Source: UBA1425 sp045537495 (GTDB taxonomy: Bacteria; Bacillota; Clostridia; Oscillospirales; Acutalibacteraceae). Taken from it: a DNA stretch of 44,946 nucleotides. This document shows positions 24,002 to 32,162 of the stretch, piece after piece. Under the pieces are notes generated by a model. The model ran no database searches and was not told where the DNA came from. It saw only the letters and a list, made by a program, of their open reading frames with translations. Position 1 is the stretch's first letter. Every line of letters starts with the position of its first letter. The stretch spans positions 1 through 44,946 of the forward strand of contig JAZSPN010000078.1 of NCBI GenBank assembly GCA_045537495.1, in the 5' to 3' direction. Made by a program: the position numbers and the translations under genes.

Positions 24002-24998
24002 TTTTCTCCGCCTCCTTCCCCTTTACGGCAGAAGGTGTTTTCGCCGTTCCCGATTTCGCTTTATTTTTCTTTTTTATTTTTGCAATACGCATCTGAATGG
24101 CGGGCCACGAAGCATTCGCTATCAGAATTGCGAAGCAGGTGCTTTCCTCGAAGCCCGAGAAATAGCGCATGACCATGCAGATTACTCCCGTAAAAACACC
24201 GTACCAGAAGCGGTGCAGACGTTTTATCGGAGAAGTGGCGGGATCGGTAACAAAATAAATTCCCGCAAAAACCGTAACTCCCGAGCAAAGCTCCATGAGA
24301 AGCGAAGTCAGTCTTGTATATTCTTGTAAAGATATTCTCGGAAAAAGCAGTGCCATAACACTGCAAGCGATAAGATAACCTGAAATGTTGAAAAAGATTT
24401 TGCGCTGACGTATGCAAAGATATACACTGCACGAGAGCAAAACAATAATGCCGGCGGCACCCATTGTTCCCGAATAATTACCTGTCAGCACATCGATTAT
24501 ATTTGCGTAATTCGGACGTATTGAGGTATTGCGGCTGAGCATTCCGGCAAGGGACAGACCGTTTACCGAGTCGGGCGATCCTCCGATTATGGGATACGAA
24601 AATATTTTGTCTGCCCAGCACAGCGTCATAAAAGCAAATCCCGCCGCTGTCGGTACGAAAGGAGATGAAAATGTTCCGCCGAGAGGAAGCTTTACGGCAA
24701 TAACGGAAAAAGCAACGCCCGCAAAAGGAATGAGGAAGTTTACGTTGGCAGGAAGCATCAGTGCCGTTGCCGCACCGATAAACAGCGCACTGCAATCGCT
24801 GATATCTCTCGGACATTTCATAAGGCGTGATCCGATCAGCTCACAAAGAACACTTACCGCCATACAGGAAACTATCCTTAAAAGTGCACCGTAGCCGTAA
24901 CGGTAAACGGAAAGCAGGACAAACGGCAGAAGCGTAACAAGTGCGTCGAAATAAAACAAATTGTCGCTTCGGTGAAGTTTTTGTGTTTTCTTTGCCAA
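23994..24998 (-). CDS. RnfD-like integral membrane protein
   Basis: This 334-residue, multi-pass protein is recognised as RnfD/NqrB family by its order of segments: SDNLFYFDALVTLLPFVLLS, then GGTFSSPFVPTAAGFAF (where the family has GG-x-G-x-N-x-FNPA), LTGNYSGTMGAAGIIVLLSC, FAGIYFVTDPATSPI and GVFTGVICMVMR. The site where RnfD carries covalent FMN (Dxx[ST]GA[TS]) reads DSVNGLS at residues 143-149, so flavin attachment is doubtful. A lysine-rich tail of about 35 residues follows the last helix. The start codon is TTG, supported by AAGGAGGT with 6 bases between. It is the first gene of the run; the 98-base gap to divergent mecA must hold its promoter, which I cannot place with confidence. Confidence 0.83.
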   Translation of the reverse strand: MAKKTQKLHRSDNLFYFDALVTLLPFVLLSVYRYGYGALLRIVSCMAVSVLCELIGSRLMKCPRDISDCSALFIGAATALMLPANVNFLIPFAGVAFSVIAVKLPLGGTFSSPFVPTAAGFAFMTLCWADKIFSYPIIGGSPDSVNGLSLAGMLSRNTSIRPNYANIIDVLTGNYSGTMGAAGIIVLLSCSVYLCIRQRKIFFNISGYLIACSVMALLFPRISLQEYTRLTSLLMELCSGVTVFAGIYFVTDPATSPIKRLHRFWYGVFTGVICMVMRYFSGFEESTCFAILIANASWPAIQMRIAKIKKKNKAKSGTAKTPSAVKGKEAEKNG

Positions 24999-25034
24999 AC
25001 GGACACCTCCTTTGCAATTTCCAACATTTAATCA

Positions 25035-25063
25035 TTGCATACAGCAAGTACGGGTAATATTAT
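25035..25063 (+). promoter_or_regulatory. Promoter of mecA
   Basis: TTGCAT at 25035-25040, a 17-base spacer, and TATTAT at 25058-25063. The same AT-rich stretch contains TATAAT on the minus strand, so the divergent rnfD-like promoter may overlap. Confidence 0.55.
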
Positions 25064-25096
25064 ATTATTAACGAGTAATCGATAGGGGTTGTTATT

Positions 25097-25672
25097 TTGA
25101 ACATCGAAACACCGCAGGAAGATAAGATAATTGTTGAGCTGTCCGGCGAAGATATGACGGAGCTTGATATCACCTATGAGGACATGGATTATTCAAAGAT
25201 AGAAACGCGCCGTGCAATCTTCACAATACTTGACAAGGCCCGCCACACGCTTAACCGTGATATTGATCCTTCGGGCAAGATGCTTATCGAAGTTATCCCG
25301 AAGCCCTCGGGAGGCTGTATCATATGCTTTACGGTGCTCGGGAAAGACGTGAAGCCCGCAAGCCTTCACAACATGCTTAAAATCAGGAAAGACGCCCCGA
25401 CCGTAACATATGAATTTGATTCACTGAAAACGCTTACCGATTGTTCTGAGCGTATCAGAAAATCATACATAAACCTTCACAGCAGTCTTTACTCTCTTGA
25501 CGGAAGATACCGGCTTGTCGTTTCATCCGAAGAACTGTCGTCCGCCAAAAATCTGCTTTCCGAGTATGCTTTCATTTGCAGAGAAAGCCCTCTTTTTTAC
25601 GAAACCATGAACGAACACTGGAAACTGCTTGCAGAAGGTAATGCCATCGAAATGATGACTCTGGGATTATAA
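25097..25672 (+). CDS. mecA: MecA-family adaptor protein
   Basis: MecA proteins deliver substrates such as ComK-type regulators to the ClpC ATPase for degradation or refolding. This 191-residue protein has the family start MNIETPQEDKIIVELSGEDM followed by LDITYEDMDYSK, where Bacillus MecA has ...DL..RGI... It then has a linker and a C-terminal ClpC-binding half (RLVVSSEELSSAKNLLSEYA). Sequence divergence is normal in Clostridia. The start is TTG at 25097 with AGGGG 8 bases upstream. Its last six bases overlap the stop of rpe on the other strand, so no terminator fits between them. Confidence 0.8.
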   Translation: MNIETPQEDKIIVELSGEDMTELDITYEDMDYSKIETRRAIFTILDKARHTLNRDIDPSGKMLIEVIPKPSGGCIICFTVLGKDVKPASLHNMLKIRKDAPTVTYEFDSLKTLTDCSERIRKSYINLHSSLYSLDGRYRLVVSSEELSSAKNLLSEYAFICRESPLFYETMNEHWKLLAEGNAIEMMTLGL

Positions 25673-26344
25673 TTCCCGAAGAAAGGCATCCTCCGCATTT
25701 TTTCTGAGAAGCCGTATCGTTTCGGACGGATTTTCACTCTTGAAAACCGTGCTGCCCGACACAAAAACATTTGCACCGTTTGCGGCGGCAAGAGAAATTG
25801 TCTTTTCGTCGATTCCGCCGTCAACCTCTATATCGGTCGAAAGATTTCTTCTTTGTATTTCTTTACGTAAAGCTCTGATTTTCGGCAGAGTACCGTGCAT
25901 AAACGCCTGACCGCCGAATCCCGGCTCAACCGTCATCACGAGAACCGTGCGAAGCTTTTCGAGATACGGAAACACCGTTTCTATATCGGTATCGGGTTTC
26001 ACCGACACGGAAGCCTTGCAACCGACGGCATTAATAAGGTCGATAACCGATTCGGGATCACCGACGGATTCTATATGGAAGGTTATTCCGTCGGCACCCG
26101 CCTTTTTGAAATCCGCGACATATTTCATCGGATCACTTATCATCAGATGCACATCGAAAAAAATCGGTGTGCATTTTCTTATCGCCGATATCACGGGGGC
26201 ACCGAAAGTTATATTCGGAACAAATACGCCGTCCATCACATCAAGATGCAGATAATCCGCACCGCTTTCCGTCATTCTGACAGCCTCGCTGCCGAGTTTG
26301 GAAAAGTCCGATGCAAGGACCGACGGAGCAATTTTTACAGACAC
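25667..26344 (-). CDS. rpe: Ribulose-phosphate 3-epimerase
   Basis: Rpe interconverts ribulose 5-phosphate and xylulose 5-phosphate in the pentose phosphate pathway. The 225-residue TIM barrel has APSVLASDFSKLG, HLDVMDGVFVPNITFGAPV, DVHLMISDP, LVMTVEPGFGGQAFM and VDGGIDEKT, with the metal-binding histidines and aspartates in place. The start is GTG at 26344, with GAGGTG 6 bases upstream. It is the third gene of the mtaD-ahcY-rpe unit (13-base gap). Its link to SAH breakdown is not obvious; release of ribose may be the connection. Confidence 0.96.
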   Translation of the reverse strand: MSVKIAPSVLASDFSKLGSEAVRMTESGADYLHLDVMDGVFVPNITFGAPVISAIRKCTPIFFDVHLMISDPMKYVADFKKAGADGITFHIESVGDPESVIDLINAVGCKASVSVKPDTDIETVFPYLEKLRTVLVMTVEPGFGGQAFMHGTLPKIRALRKEIQRRNLSTDIEVDGGIDEKTISLAAANGANVFVSGSTVFKSENPSETIRLLRKNAEDAFLREL

Positions 26345-26357
26345 GGTATCACCTCGA

Positions 26358-27605
26358 TCAAAGGTTATAGCTTCCGATATATTTCTCCTGAGTTTCTGTA
26401 AGAGTATCTATCGAAAGTCCGCTGAAAGAAAGCTTCAGCGATGCAACATGGCTGTCGATCTCTTCGGGTACCGGATAAACCTTTGCCGAAAGCTTCATGT
26501 CACGGTTTTCGGCAAGATATCTTGCACTCAGCGCCTGAATCGCGAAGCTCATATCCATAATTTCCGCGGGGTGTCCGTCACCTGCCGCAAGATTTACGAG
26601 TCTGCCCTGAGCCAGAACGTTGAGCGTTCTGCCGTTTGACAGAAGGTATCCGTCGATATTCTTTCTTCTTTCCGTTTTGCTTATTGCAATTCTTTCAAGG
26701 CAGTCAACATCGACCTCGACGTTGAAATGTCCCGCATTGCAAAGTACGGCACCGTCTTTCATTTCGTAAAAATGCTTTTCGGTGATAACCTCACAGCATC
26801 CCGTAACGGTTACAAAGAAATCTCCCGTCTTTGCCGCCTCAATCATCGGCATAACCTTGAAGCCGTCCATATACGCTTCAAGTGCTTTTACGGGATCGAT
26901 CTCGGTAACAATGACCTCGGCGCCGAGCCCCTTCGCTCTCATTGCAACGCCCTTGCCGCACCATCCGTATCCTGCGACAACAACATTTTTACCTGCAACA
27001 ATGAGGTTCGTCGTGCGGTTGATTCCGTCCCATACCGACTGTCCCGTTCCGTAACGGTTGTCAAAAAGATGCTTGCACATGGCATCGTTTACCGCTATCA
27101 TCGGGAACTTTAAAGCACCCGCCTTCTCCATCGAGTTAAGACGTATGATTCCCGTCGTCGTTTCTTCACACCCGCCGATAACCCCGGAAAGAAGCTCCGG
27201 ATACTCGTTGTGAATAAGATTTACAAGATCTCCGCCGTCATCAATTATGATGTGCGGTGCTATCGAGATTACTCTGCGCAAATGCTCATTGTATTCCTCT
27301 TCGCTTACACCGTATTTTGCAAAAATATTGATTCCGTCCTCAGCAAGTGCCGCCACCACGTCATCCTGCGTTGAAAGCGGATTGCTTCCCGTCGTATACA
27401 CCTCGGCACCGCCCGCTTTAAGCACCTTGCAGAGATACGCGGTTTTCGCTTCAAGATGAATTGAAAGTGCAACACGAAGACCGTCAAACGGCTTCGTACG
27501 GCTGAAATCCTCTTCAAGGTTTCTTAAAAGAGGCATATTATCCCTTACCCAGCTTATTTTCTTGTGTCCCTCGGGACTCAAATGTATATCTCTGATATCG
27601 TACAT
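26358..27605 (-). CDS. ahcY: Adenosylhomocysteinase (or S-inosylhomocysteine hydrolase)
   Basis: AhcY cleaves S-adenosylhomocysteine to adenosine and homocysteine using bound NAD+. The 415-residue length fits the shorter bacterial/archaeal form without the 40-residue insertion. Motifs are SIHLEAKTAYL, GSNPLSTQDDVVAAL, IDDGGDLVNLI, GCEETTTGIIRL, NDAMCKHLFDNRYGTGQS and the NAD loop GYGWCGKGVAMRAKG, plus CNAGHFNVEVD. Its upstream partner is an SAH/MTA deaminase. In Methanocaldococcus a similar enzyme prefers S-inosylhomocysteine, and that is possible here. GGAGGAAATC precedes the ATG. Confidence 0.94.
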   Translation of the reverse strand: MYDIRDIHLSPEGHKKISWVRDNMPLLRNLEEDFSRTKPFDGLRVALSIHLEAKTAYLCKVLKAGGAEVYTTGSNPLSTQDDVVAALAEDGINIFAKYGVSEEEYNEHLRRVISIAPHIIIDDGGDLVNLIHNEYPELLSGVIGGCEETTTGIIRLNSMEKAGALKFPMIAVNDAMCKHLFDNRYGTGQSVWDGINRTTNLIVAGKNVVVAGYGWCGKGVAMRAKGLGAEVIVTEIDPVKALEAYMDGFKVMPMIEAAKTGDFFVTVTGCCEVITEKHFYEMKDGAVLCNAGHFNVEVDVDCLERIAISKTERRKNIDGYLLSNGRTLNVLAQGRLVNLAAGDGHPAEIMDMSFAIQALSARYLAENRDMKLSAKVYPVPEEIDSHVASLKLSFSGLSIDTLTETQEKYIGSYNL

Positions 27606-27620
27606 GATTTCCTCCGTGCT

Positions 27621-28910
27621 TTAAGCATTTATTCTGTCAAAAATTCTGTTCGTTTCAAAAATCACACGTTCTTCGTCAAACGTTTTTATCTCGCCGCCGT
27701 CAAAAACAATTTTTCCGTTGATAATCACCGTGCGCACCTCGCTGCCGTTTGCCGAATACGAGAGAGAAGAAATAATATCGGTCGGCGGATTCATCTGCGG
27801 ACACATCATGTCAAGAAGCACTATATCCGCCTTCTTGCCCTCTTTGATTTCTCCCGCATCAATCGAGAGCGCCTTTGCACCGCCTTCCGTTGCGGCACGG
27901 AAAGCTTCCGTTGCACTGACACTGACGGCATCGCCGTTTGCACCCTTGTGGATAAGTGCAAGGTTGTTTATCTCTCTGAAAAGATTCAGACTGTTGTTGC
28001 TTGCGGCACTGTCCGTTCCGATTGCCACGTTGATTCCCTCGGAAAGGAATCTCGGCACAGGTGCGAATCCGTTTCCGAGCTTCATGTTGCTTGCGGGATT
28101 CGTCAGCACGGAAACTTTGTTTTCCCGAAGAATCGAAAAATCCTCTTCATCAAGATGCACACAGTGGGCAGCCGCCGTATCGAGAGTAAAAAGTCCCGTT
28201 TTCTCCATAAGCGCTATCGGCGTCATGCCGTACTGCCTGCGGATATTTCCGACCTCGGATATGCTCTCGGAAAGATGTGTATGAATACCCACGCCCATCT
28301 CTTTCGCCGTGTCGATTACCGTGGTGAGAAATTCGGGTGAGCAGGTGTACGGTGCATGAGGCGCCAGACGGAAAGTGAGTCTGCCGTCGGCAGTATCTTT
28401 GTAATGAAAAAAATCACTCTTCGCTTCGCCTATCCTGCGAAGACCGCCTTCATCGTCTGCCGTTTCACCGACAAGCCCTCTTGAAATAACCGCCCTTATA
28501 CCGCTGTCGGTGACAGCCCTTGCCGTTTCGTACGGAAAGATGTACATGTCGAGAAAGGATGTCGTACCCGACCGTATCATTTCGCTGATACCGAGAAGCG
28601 TACTCCAGTAGGAATCACCCTCCTTCAGCTTGTCCTCCATGGGAAGAATCCTGTTGAAAAGCCACTCATTGAACGGTACGTCGTCCGCACTGTTTCTGAA
28701 AAGCGTCATGTATGAATGTGTGTGTGCGTTAACAAGTCCCGGTATCGCAAGACGGTTTTTGCCGTCAATTACGATATCGCACTTTTCATCCCCGTCCGCC
28801 GTACCGACAAAATCAATCACGTCATCCTTTATGCGGATACTGACTTTTCGGGTGACAAATCCGTCACCGTTTTTCAATACCGTGAGTACATTTTTTATCA
28901 GCGTCGTCAT
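27621..28910 (-). CDS. mtaD: 5'-methylthioadenosine / S-adenosylhomocysteine deaminase
   Basis: This 429-residue amidohydrolase-superfamily enzyme deaminates SAH or methylthioadenosine to the inosine form. The metal-binding VNAHTHSYM, the APHAPYTCS segment, GIHTHLSES and IGTDSAASNNSLN (metal-binding Asp) match the MtaD/SsnA/TrzA group. The C-terminal composite barrel holds GEIKEGKKADIVLLD and VIINGKIVFDGG. The SAH role rests on its pairing with ahcY 15 bases downstream; other amino-aryl deaminase activity is possible. GGAGG precedes the ATG. Confidence 0.88.
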   Translation of the reverse strand: MTTLIKNVLTVLKNGDGFVTRKVSIRIKDDVIDFVGTADGDEKCDIVIDGKNRLAIPGLVNAHTHSYMTLFRNSADDVPFNEWLFNRILPMEDKLKEGDSYWSTLLGISEMIRSGTTSFLDMYIFPYETARAVTDSGIRAVISRGLVGETADDEGGLRRIGEAKSDFFHYKDTADGRLTFRLAPHAPYTCSPEFLTTVIDTAKEMGVGIHTHLSESISEVGNIRRQYGMTPIALMEKTGLFTLDTAAAHCVHLDEEDFSILRENKVSVLTNPASNMKLGNGFAPVPRFLSEGINVAIGTDSAASNNSLNLFREINNLALIHKGANGDAVSVSATEAFRAATEGGAKALSIDAGEIKEGKKADIVLLDMMCPQMNPPTDIISSLSYSANGSEVRTVIINGKIVFDGGEIKTFDEERVIFETNRIFDRINA

Positions 28911-28962
28911 ATCTTTCCTCCGACAAATTCATCATTGGGCATACCACTTCATTATAAGATAT

Positions 28963-28991
28963 ATAATACCATAACTGACGTAAAATTACAA
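28963..28991 (-). promoter_or_regulatory. Promoter of the mtaD-ahcY-rpe unit
   Basis: On the minus strand, TTGTAA (28986-28991), a 17-base spacer, and TATTAT (28963-28968). A second TATAAT-like box lies closer to the gene but lacks a matching -35. No SAH riboswitch is visible in the leader. Confidence 0.5.
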
Positions 28992-29133
28992 TAAAAAAGA
29001 TAAACGAATTCAAAAATTCCGCTAAAAATTCACCGTTTTTCATCGTGACGGTTTCTATTTTTCCGCCGTACTTGCACCTTATCGCCGAAAGTTGAATAAA
29101 TATGAAACAAAAGCTTTTTACGGAGGGATATTC

Positions 29134-30207
29134 GTGACTGAAAACATGACATTTTTTCTCGGTGCCAACACGCCTTACGGGTTTCATTCGTTGTTCTCCG
29201 AGCTTTACGATCCTTACGGCGGTTGGTCGGCATACATCATCAAGGGAGGTCCCGGCACGGGCAAGTCAAGCCTGATGAAGCGTATCGCCGACATTTGCGA
29301 AAAACAAGGTATTGCTTGCGAAAAAATACACTGTGCCTCCGATCCGTCATCACTTGATGCCGTTATCTTTGACAGCAAAAAAATCAGCATCGTTGACGGT
29401 ACCGCACCGCACGTTATCGAGCCTCAGTTTCCCGGTGCCGTCGAAACGGTCCTCAACATGGACGCTTACCGCGACGATTCCGTTCTGAAAAAACAAAGGG
29501 ACGAAATCATCCGTCTGTCAACGGAAATTTCGTCCTGTCACAAAAAAAGTGTACGTTTTCTTCAAGCCGCCGAATCACTCAGCCGTGACATACGGCGTAT
29601 TACGCTTTCGTGCACCGATACCGAAAAAGCCGAACGCTACGCATCACGCATCGCTTCGAGAAAATTCGGCACACCGAGAGGCACCGTAGGCACGGAGCAC
29701 AAACGTTTTCTGTCGGCAGTAACTCCCGACGGAATTTACGTTCACAATAAAAGTCTTGACTCCTGCAACGATGTAACCGTCATCGACGATCCCTACGGCA
29801 CCGTATCTTCAATCATCATCGGTTGTCTGCGAAGATATGCACTCGGATCGGGACTCGACATCATATCGTGCCCGTGCCCCTTGCATCCCGATTGCGGTCC
29901 CGAGCATCTCATCGTACCCGAAATAGGCTTCGCCGTGCTTTCGTCGAGGTCGTATCACCGCTTCTCCTCGGGGGATACAAAGGTAAATTCTTCAAGATTC
30001 ACCGATTCTTCTGCTCTTAAAGAATTCAAAAGCCGTATTGCATTCAGCAGAAAAACGGAAAAAGAGCTCCTCGAAGAAGCGGTACGCGCCATGAGCGGTG
30101 CGTTGAAGCTTCACGATGAGCTTGAAGAAATCTACAAAACCTCCATGGACTTCGAAAAAGTCGATTCTCTCGCCGAAAGGACCGCGAAGGAAATCATCGA
30201 AGCGTAA
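29134..30207 (+). CDS. Duplicated P-loop ATPase (PRK06851-like) with inactive second half
   Basis: This 357-residue protein matches a Firmicutes ATPase family of unknown role (the PRK06851 group, as I recall it). The first half has YIIKGGPGTGKSSLMKRI (Walker A Lys44), then IHCASDPSSLDAVIF and SIVDGTAPHVIEPQFPGAVE. The second half (from about residue 200) repeats the plan: KRFLSAVTPDGIYVH, then DDPYGTVSSIII where a second P-loop would be. The lysine is gone, so only one ATP site remains. The middle is helical. The start is GTG 29134, set by GGAGGG 6 bases upstream; the open frame reaches further up without a site. Its 3' end overlaps the convergent HAD gene by 14 bases. Confidence 0.75.
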   Translation: MTENMTFFLGANTPYGFHSLFSELYDPYGGWSAYIIKGGPGTGKSSLMKRIADICEKQGIACEKIHCASDPSSLDAVIFDSKKISIVDGTAPHVIEPQFPGAVETVLNMDAYRDDSVLKKQRDEIIRLSTEISSCHKKSVRFLQAAESLSRDIRRITLSCTDTEKAERYASRIASRKFGTPRGTVGTEHKRFLSAVTPDGIYVHNKSLDSCNDVTVIDDPYGTVSSIIIGCLRRYALGSGLDIISCPCPLHPDCGPEHLIVPEIGFAVLSSRSYHRFSSGDTKVNSSRFTDSSALKEFKSRIAFSRKTEKELLEEAVRAMSGALKLHDELEEIYKTSMDFEKVDSLAERTAKEIIEA

Positions 30208-30874
30208 AATGCTTTTCGATAAGCTTCGGTATCTCACCCACATTTTCAACCGTGAATTCACATCTTTCGACCTCGGGAAATGCCCACGTATTCGTTGTGT
30301 TCACAAAGACGGGGGTGTACCCCGCATTCCTCGAGCCCTCGACGTCGTTGAGCGGATTGTCACCGACATACATAAGCTCCGACGGACCGAGCTTCAGCCT
30401 TTGCGCCATAACGAGAAACGGTTCCGCATTCGGCTTATGTACTCCGATTGAGCCCGTAACAAGGATTTCATCGAACTCGTCCTTGAAGCCCAGCATCTCG
30501 ATCTTTCTCGATTGAAGCGGAACATCGCCGTTCGTGATGATTCCGAGTTTCAGCCCCATACCGCGAAGCTCTCTGAGCATCGGCTTCGTAAAACCGTAGG
30601 GAACGGCAAATTTTCTGAATTCACCGAGCAAAAAAGATGAATATGCGTCAAAATCGGGTACCGTCAGGAACATTCCTTTTTCTGTCAGGTATTCGATTAC
30701 TTTTCTCCATCCGAGATGGACAAACCGCTTATCCGCTTCGCAAAGAAGCTTTGCCGCCTCATCAACGGACAGTGCAACATCGAAGCGCTCACAGAACGAC
30801 GGCATAATCGCCGTCAGTGTTGCGTAGCGATCAAAAAGCGTATGGTCGAGATCAAAAACTACTCCCTTTAACAC
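30194..30874 (-). CDS. HAD-superfamily hydrolase (HAD-IA)
   Basis: This is a haloacid dehalogenase-type phosphatase of about 226 residues. Motif I is VVFDLDHTLFDR (nucleophile Asp and acid Asp), motif II LGIITNGD, motif III lysine in GVHKPNAEPF, motif IV YVGDNPLNDVEGSRNAG. A helical cap lies between motifs I and II, as in the YjjG/phosphoglycolate phosphatase type; the substrate is unknown but a small phosphate ester or nucleotide is usual. AGGAGG sits 7 bases before GTG 30874, so this start is preferred over the GTG at 30880, which it would overlap. Confidence 0.88.
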   Translation of the reverse strand: MLKGVVFDLDHTLFDRYATLTAIMPSFCERFDVALSVDEAAKLLCEADKRFVHLGWRKVIEYLTEKGMFLTVPDFDAYSSFLLGEFRKFAVPYGFTKPMLRELRGMGLKLGIITNGDVPLQSRKIEMLGFKDEFDEILVTGSIGVHKPNAEPFLVMAQRLKLGPSELMYVGDNPLNDVEGSRNAGYTPVFVNTTNTWAFPEVERCEFTVENVGEIPKLIEKHFTLR

Positions 30875-30898
30875 AGACACCCCTCCTATACTGTAATT

Positions 30899-30927
30899 AT
30901 TCTATCACCGTTTAAGTCACGGCGCAA
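30899..30927 (-). promoter_or_regulatory. Possible promoter of the HAD gene
   Basis: On the minus strand, TTGCGC (30922-30927), 17 bases, then TAGAAT (30899-30904). The -35 is only a partial match. Confidence 0.4.
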
Positions 30928-30938
30928 CAAAAAGTTCA

Positions 30939-30967
30939 TTGACAAAAAAATTCTTCTCTGCTATGCT
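30939..30967 (+). promoter_or_regulatory. Promoter of cca
   Basis: TTGACA at 30939-30944 (perfect), a 17-base spacer, and TATGCT at 30962-30967. The ribosome binding site AAAGGAGGG follows closely, so the leader is only about 16 bases long. Confidence 0.75.
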
Positions 30968-30989
30968 GATTTAAAGGAGGGAATAAGTC

Positions 30990-32162
30990 ATGATACTGTC
31001 ATCGGGCGCAAAAACCGTACTCGGAGAGCTTCACAAAAACGGTTTCGAAGCATATATTGTCGGCGGTTGTGTCAGAGATTCCCTCATGGGCATCACCCCT
31101 CACGATTTTGACGTTACCACAAACGCACTGCCCGAAGAGATTTCGCACTGCTTCTCGGAATACAGGACCGTCAACACGGGGATCCGTCACGGCACCGTCA
31201 TCGTTGTAGTTGACGGTGAAAACATCGAAGTCACCACTTTCAGAATTGACGGAGAATACACCGATAACAGAAGGCCTTCTTCCGTAAGCTTTACCGACAG
31301 CCTCGTCGACGATCTTTCAAGGCGCGATTTCACCGTGAATGCCATGGCATACTGTGAACAGACGGGTATCGTGGACTGTTTCGGCGGTAAAGAGGATATT
31401 GAAAAAAAGCTCATCCGCTGTGTCGGTGATCCCGTAAAAAGATTCGGCGAAGACGCTCTTCGTATAATGAGAGCAATACGGTTTTCCTCCGTACTCGGAT
31501 TCGGCATTGAAGAAAAAACCTCCGATGCCGTTACAAGTCTTAAAGATCTTCTCAAAAACATCTCGGTGGAGAGAATTTTTTCGGAATTAAAGCTTCTTCT
31601 CATGGGCAAAAATGCAGAAGAAGTTCTGAGAAAATATTTATCGGTTCTGAAAGCTCCGATAAGCTGTGTCTGTGAAAAATGCCATGACAGCTTCAAAAAT
31701 GCGCCGTACGATATTTTCGTGCGTTTGTCGCTGTTCCTTTACGGCGATCCCGACGATGCCGTAAATCAGCTTCGCGCTCTTCATTCCGATAACCGAATCA
31801 TAAAGAATGTCGGCGAGCTTCTTTCGTTCAGGAATTCGGAAATACTCGGTGAGATTTTTATCCGAAGACTGATTCTCGGTATCGGTGAAGAACAGACAAA
31901 ACGGCTTCTTTATATCCGATATGCACGGAGTGAAATTGATAATAATGACCTTGATTTTCTTCTTTCTCTGACGGAACGTGCCGCTTCGGAAGGCTGTTTT
32001 TCTTTGAAAAATCTGAAAATAAACGGAAAAGACTTGCTCTCTCTCGGTATTTCGGGAGAAAAAACGGGCATCATCCTCAACACACTTCTTCGAAAAGTCG
32101 CAGAAAAAGAGCTTCCCAACGATAGGGAAGCCTTGAAAGAATATATACTGTCAACCATATAA
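30990..32162 (+). CDS. cca: CCA tRNA nucleotidyltransferase
   Basis: This 390-residue class II nucleotidyltransferase adds or repairs the CCA end of tRNAs. The head has AYIVGGCVRDSLMG and PHDFDVTTNALPEEI with the catalytic DxD. The neck has RRDFTVNAMAY and RCVGDPVKRFGEDALRIMRAIRF. Length resembles the Bacillus enzyme (about 400) and lacks a separate HD domain. The C-terminal body and tail are divergent but helical. Whether it adds all of CCA or only part cannot be read from sequence; at least the one tRNA in this window already encodes CCA, which makes a repair role plausible. AAAGGAGGG precedes the ATG. Confidence 0.92.
   Translation: MILSSGAKTVLGELHKNGFEAYIVGGCVRDSLMGITPHDFDVTTNALPEEISHCFSEYRTVNTGIRHGTVIVVVDGENIEVTTFRIDGEYTDNRRPSSVSFTDSLVDDLSRRDFTVNAMAYCEQTGIVDCFGGKEDIEKKLIRCVGDPVKRFGEDALRIMRAIRFSSVLGFGIEEKTSDAVTSLKDLLKNISVERIFSELKLLLMGKNAEEVLRKYLSVLKAPISCVCEKCHDSFKNAPYDIFVRLSLFLYGDPDDAVNQLRALHSDNRIIKNVGELLSFRNSEILGEIFIRRLILGIGEEQTKRLLYIRYARSEIDNNDLDFLLSLTERAASEGCFSLKNLKINGKDLLSLGISGEKTGIILNTLLRKVAEKELPNDREALKEYILSTI

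Noticed and set aside
22495..24998. A normal Rnf ferredoxin:NAD+ oxidoreductase operon
   Set aside because: Subunits B, C and G are missing and the cluster cysteines are not conserved, so the usual function was not assigned.
28911..29133. SAH riboswitch or other structured RNA upstream of mtaD-ahcY
   Set aside because: The leader is AT-rich, and the conserved GC-rich SAH aptamer pieces are not seen.
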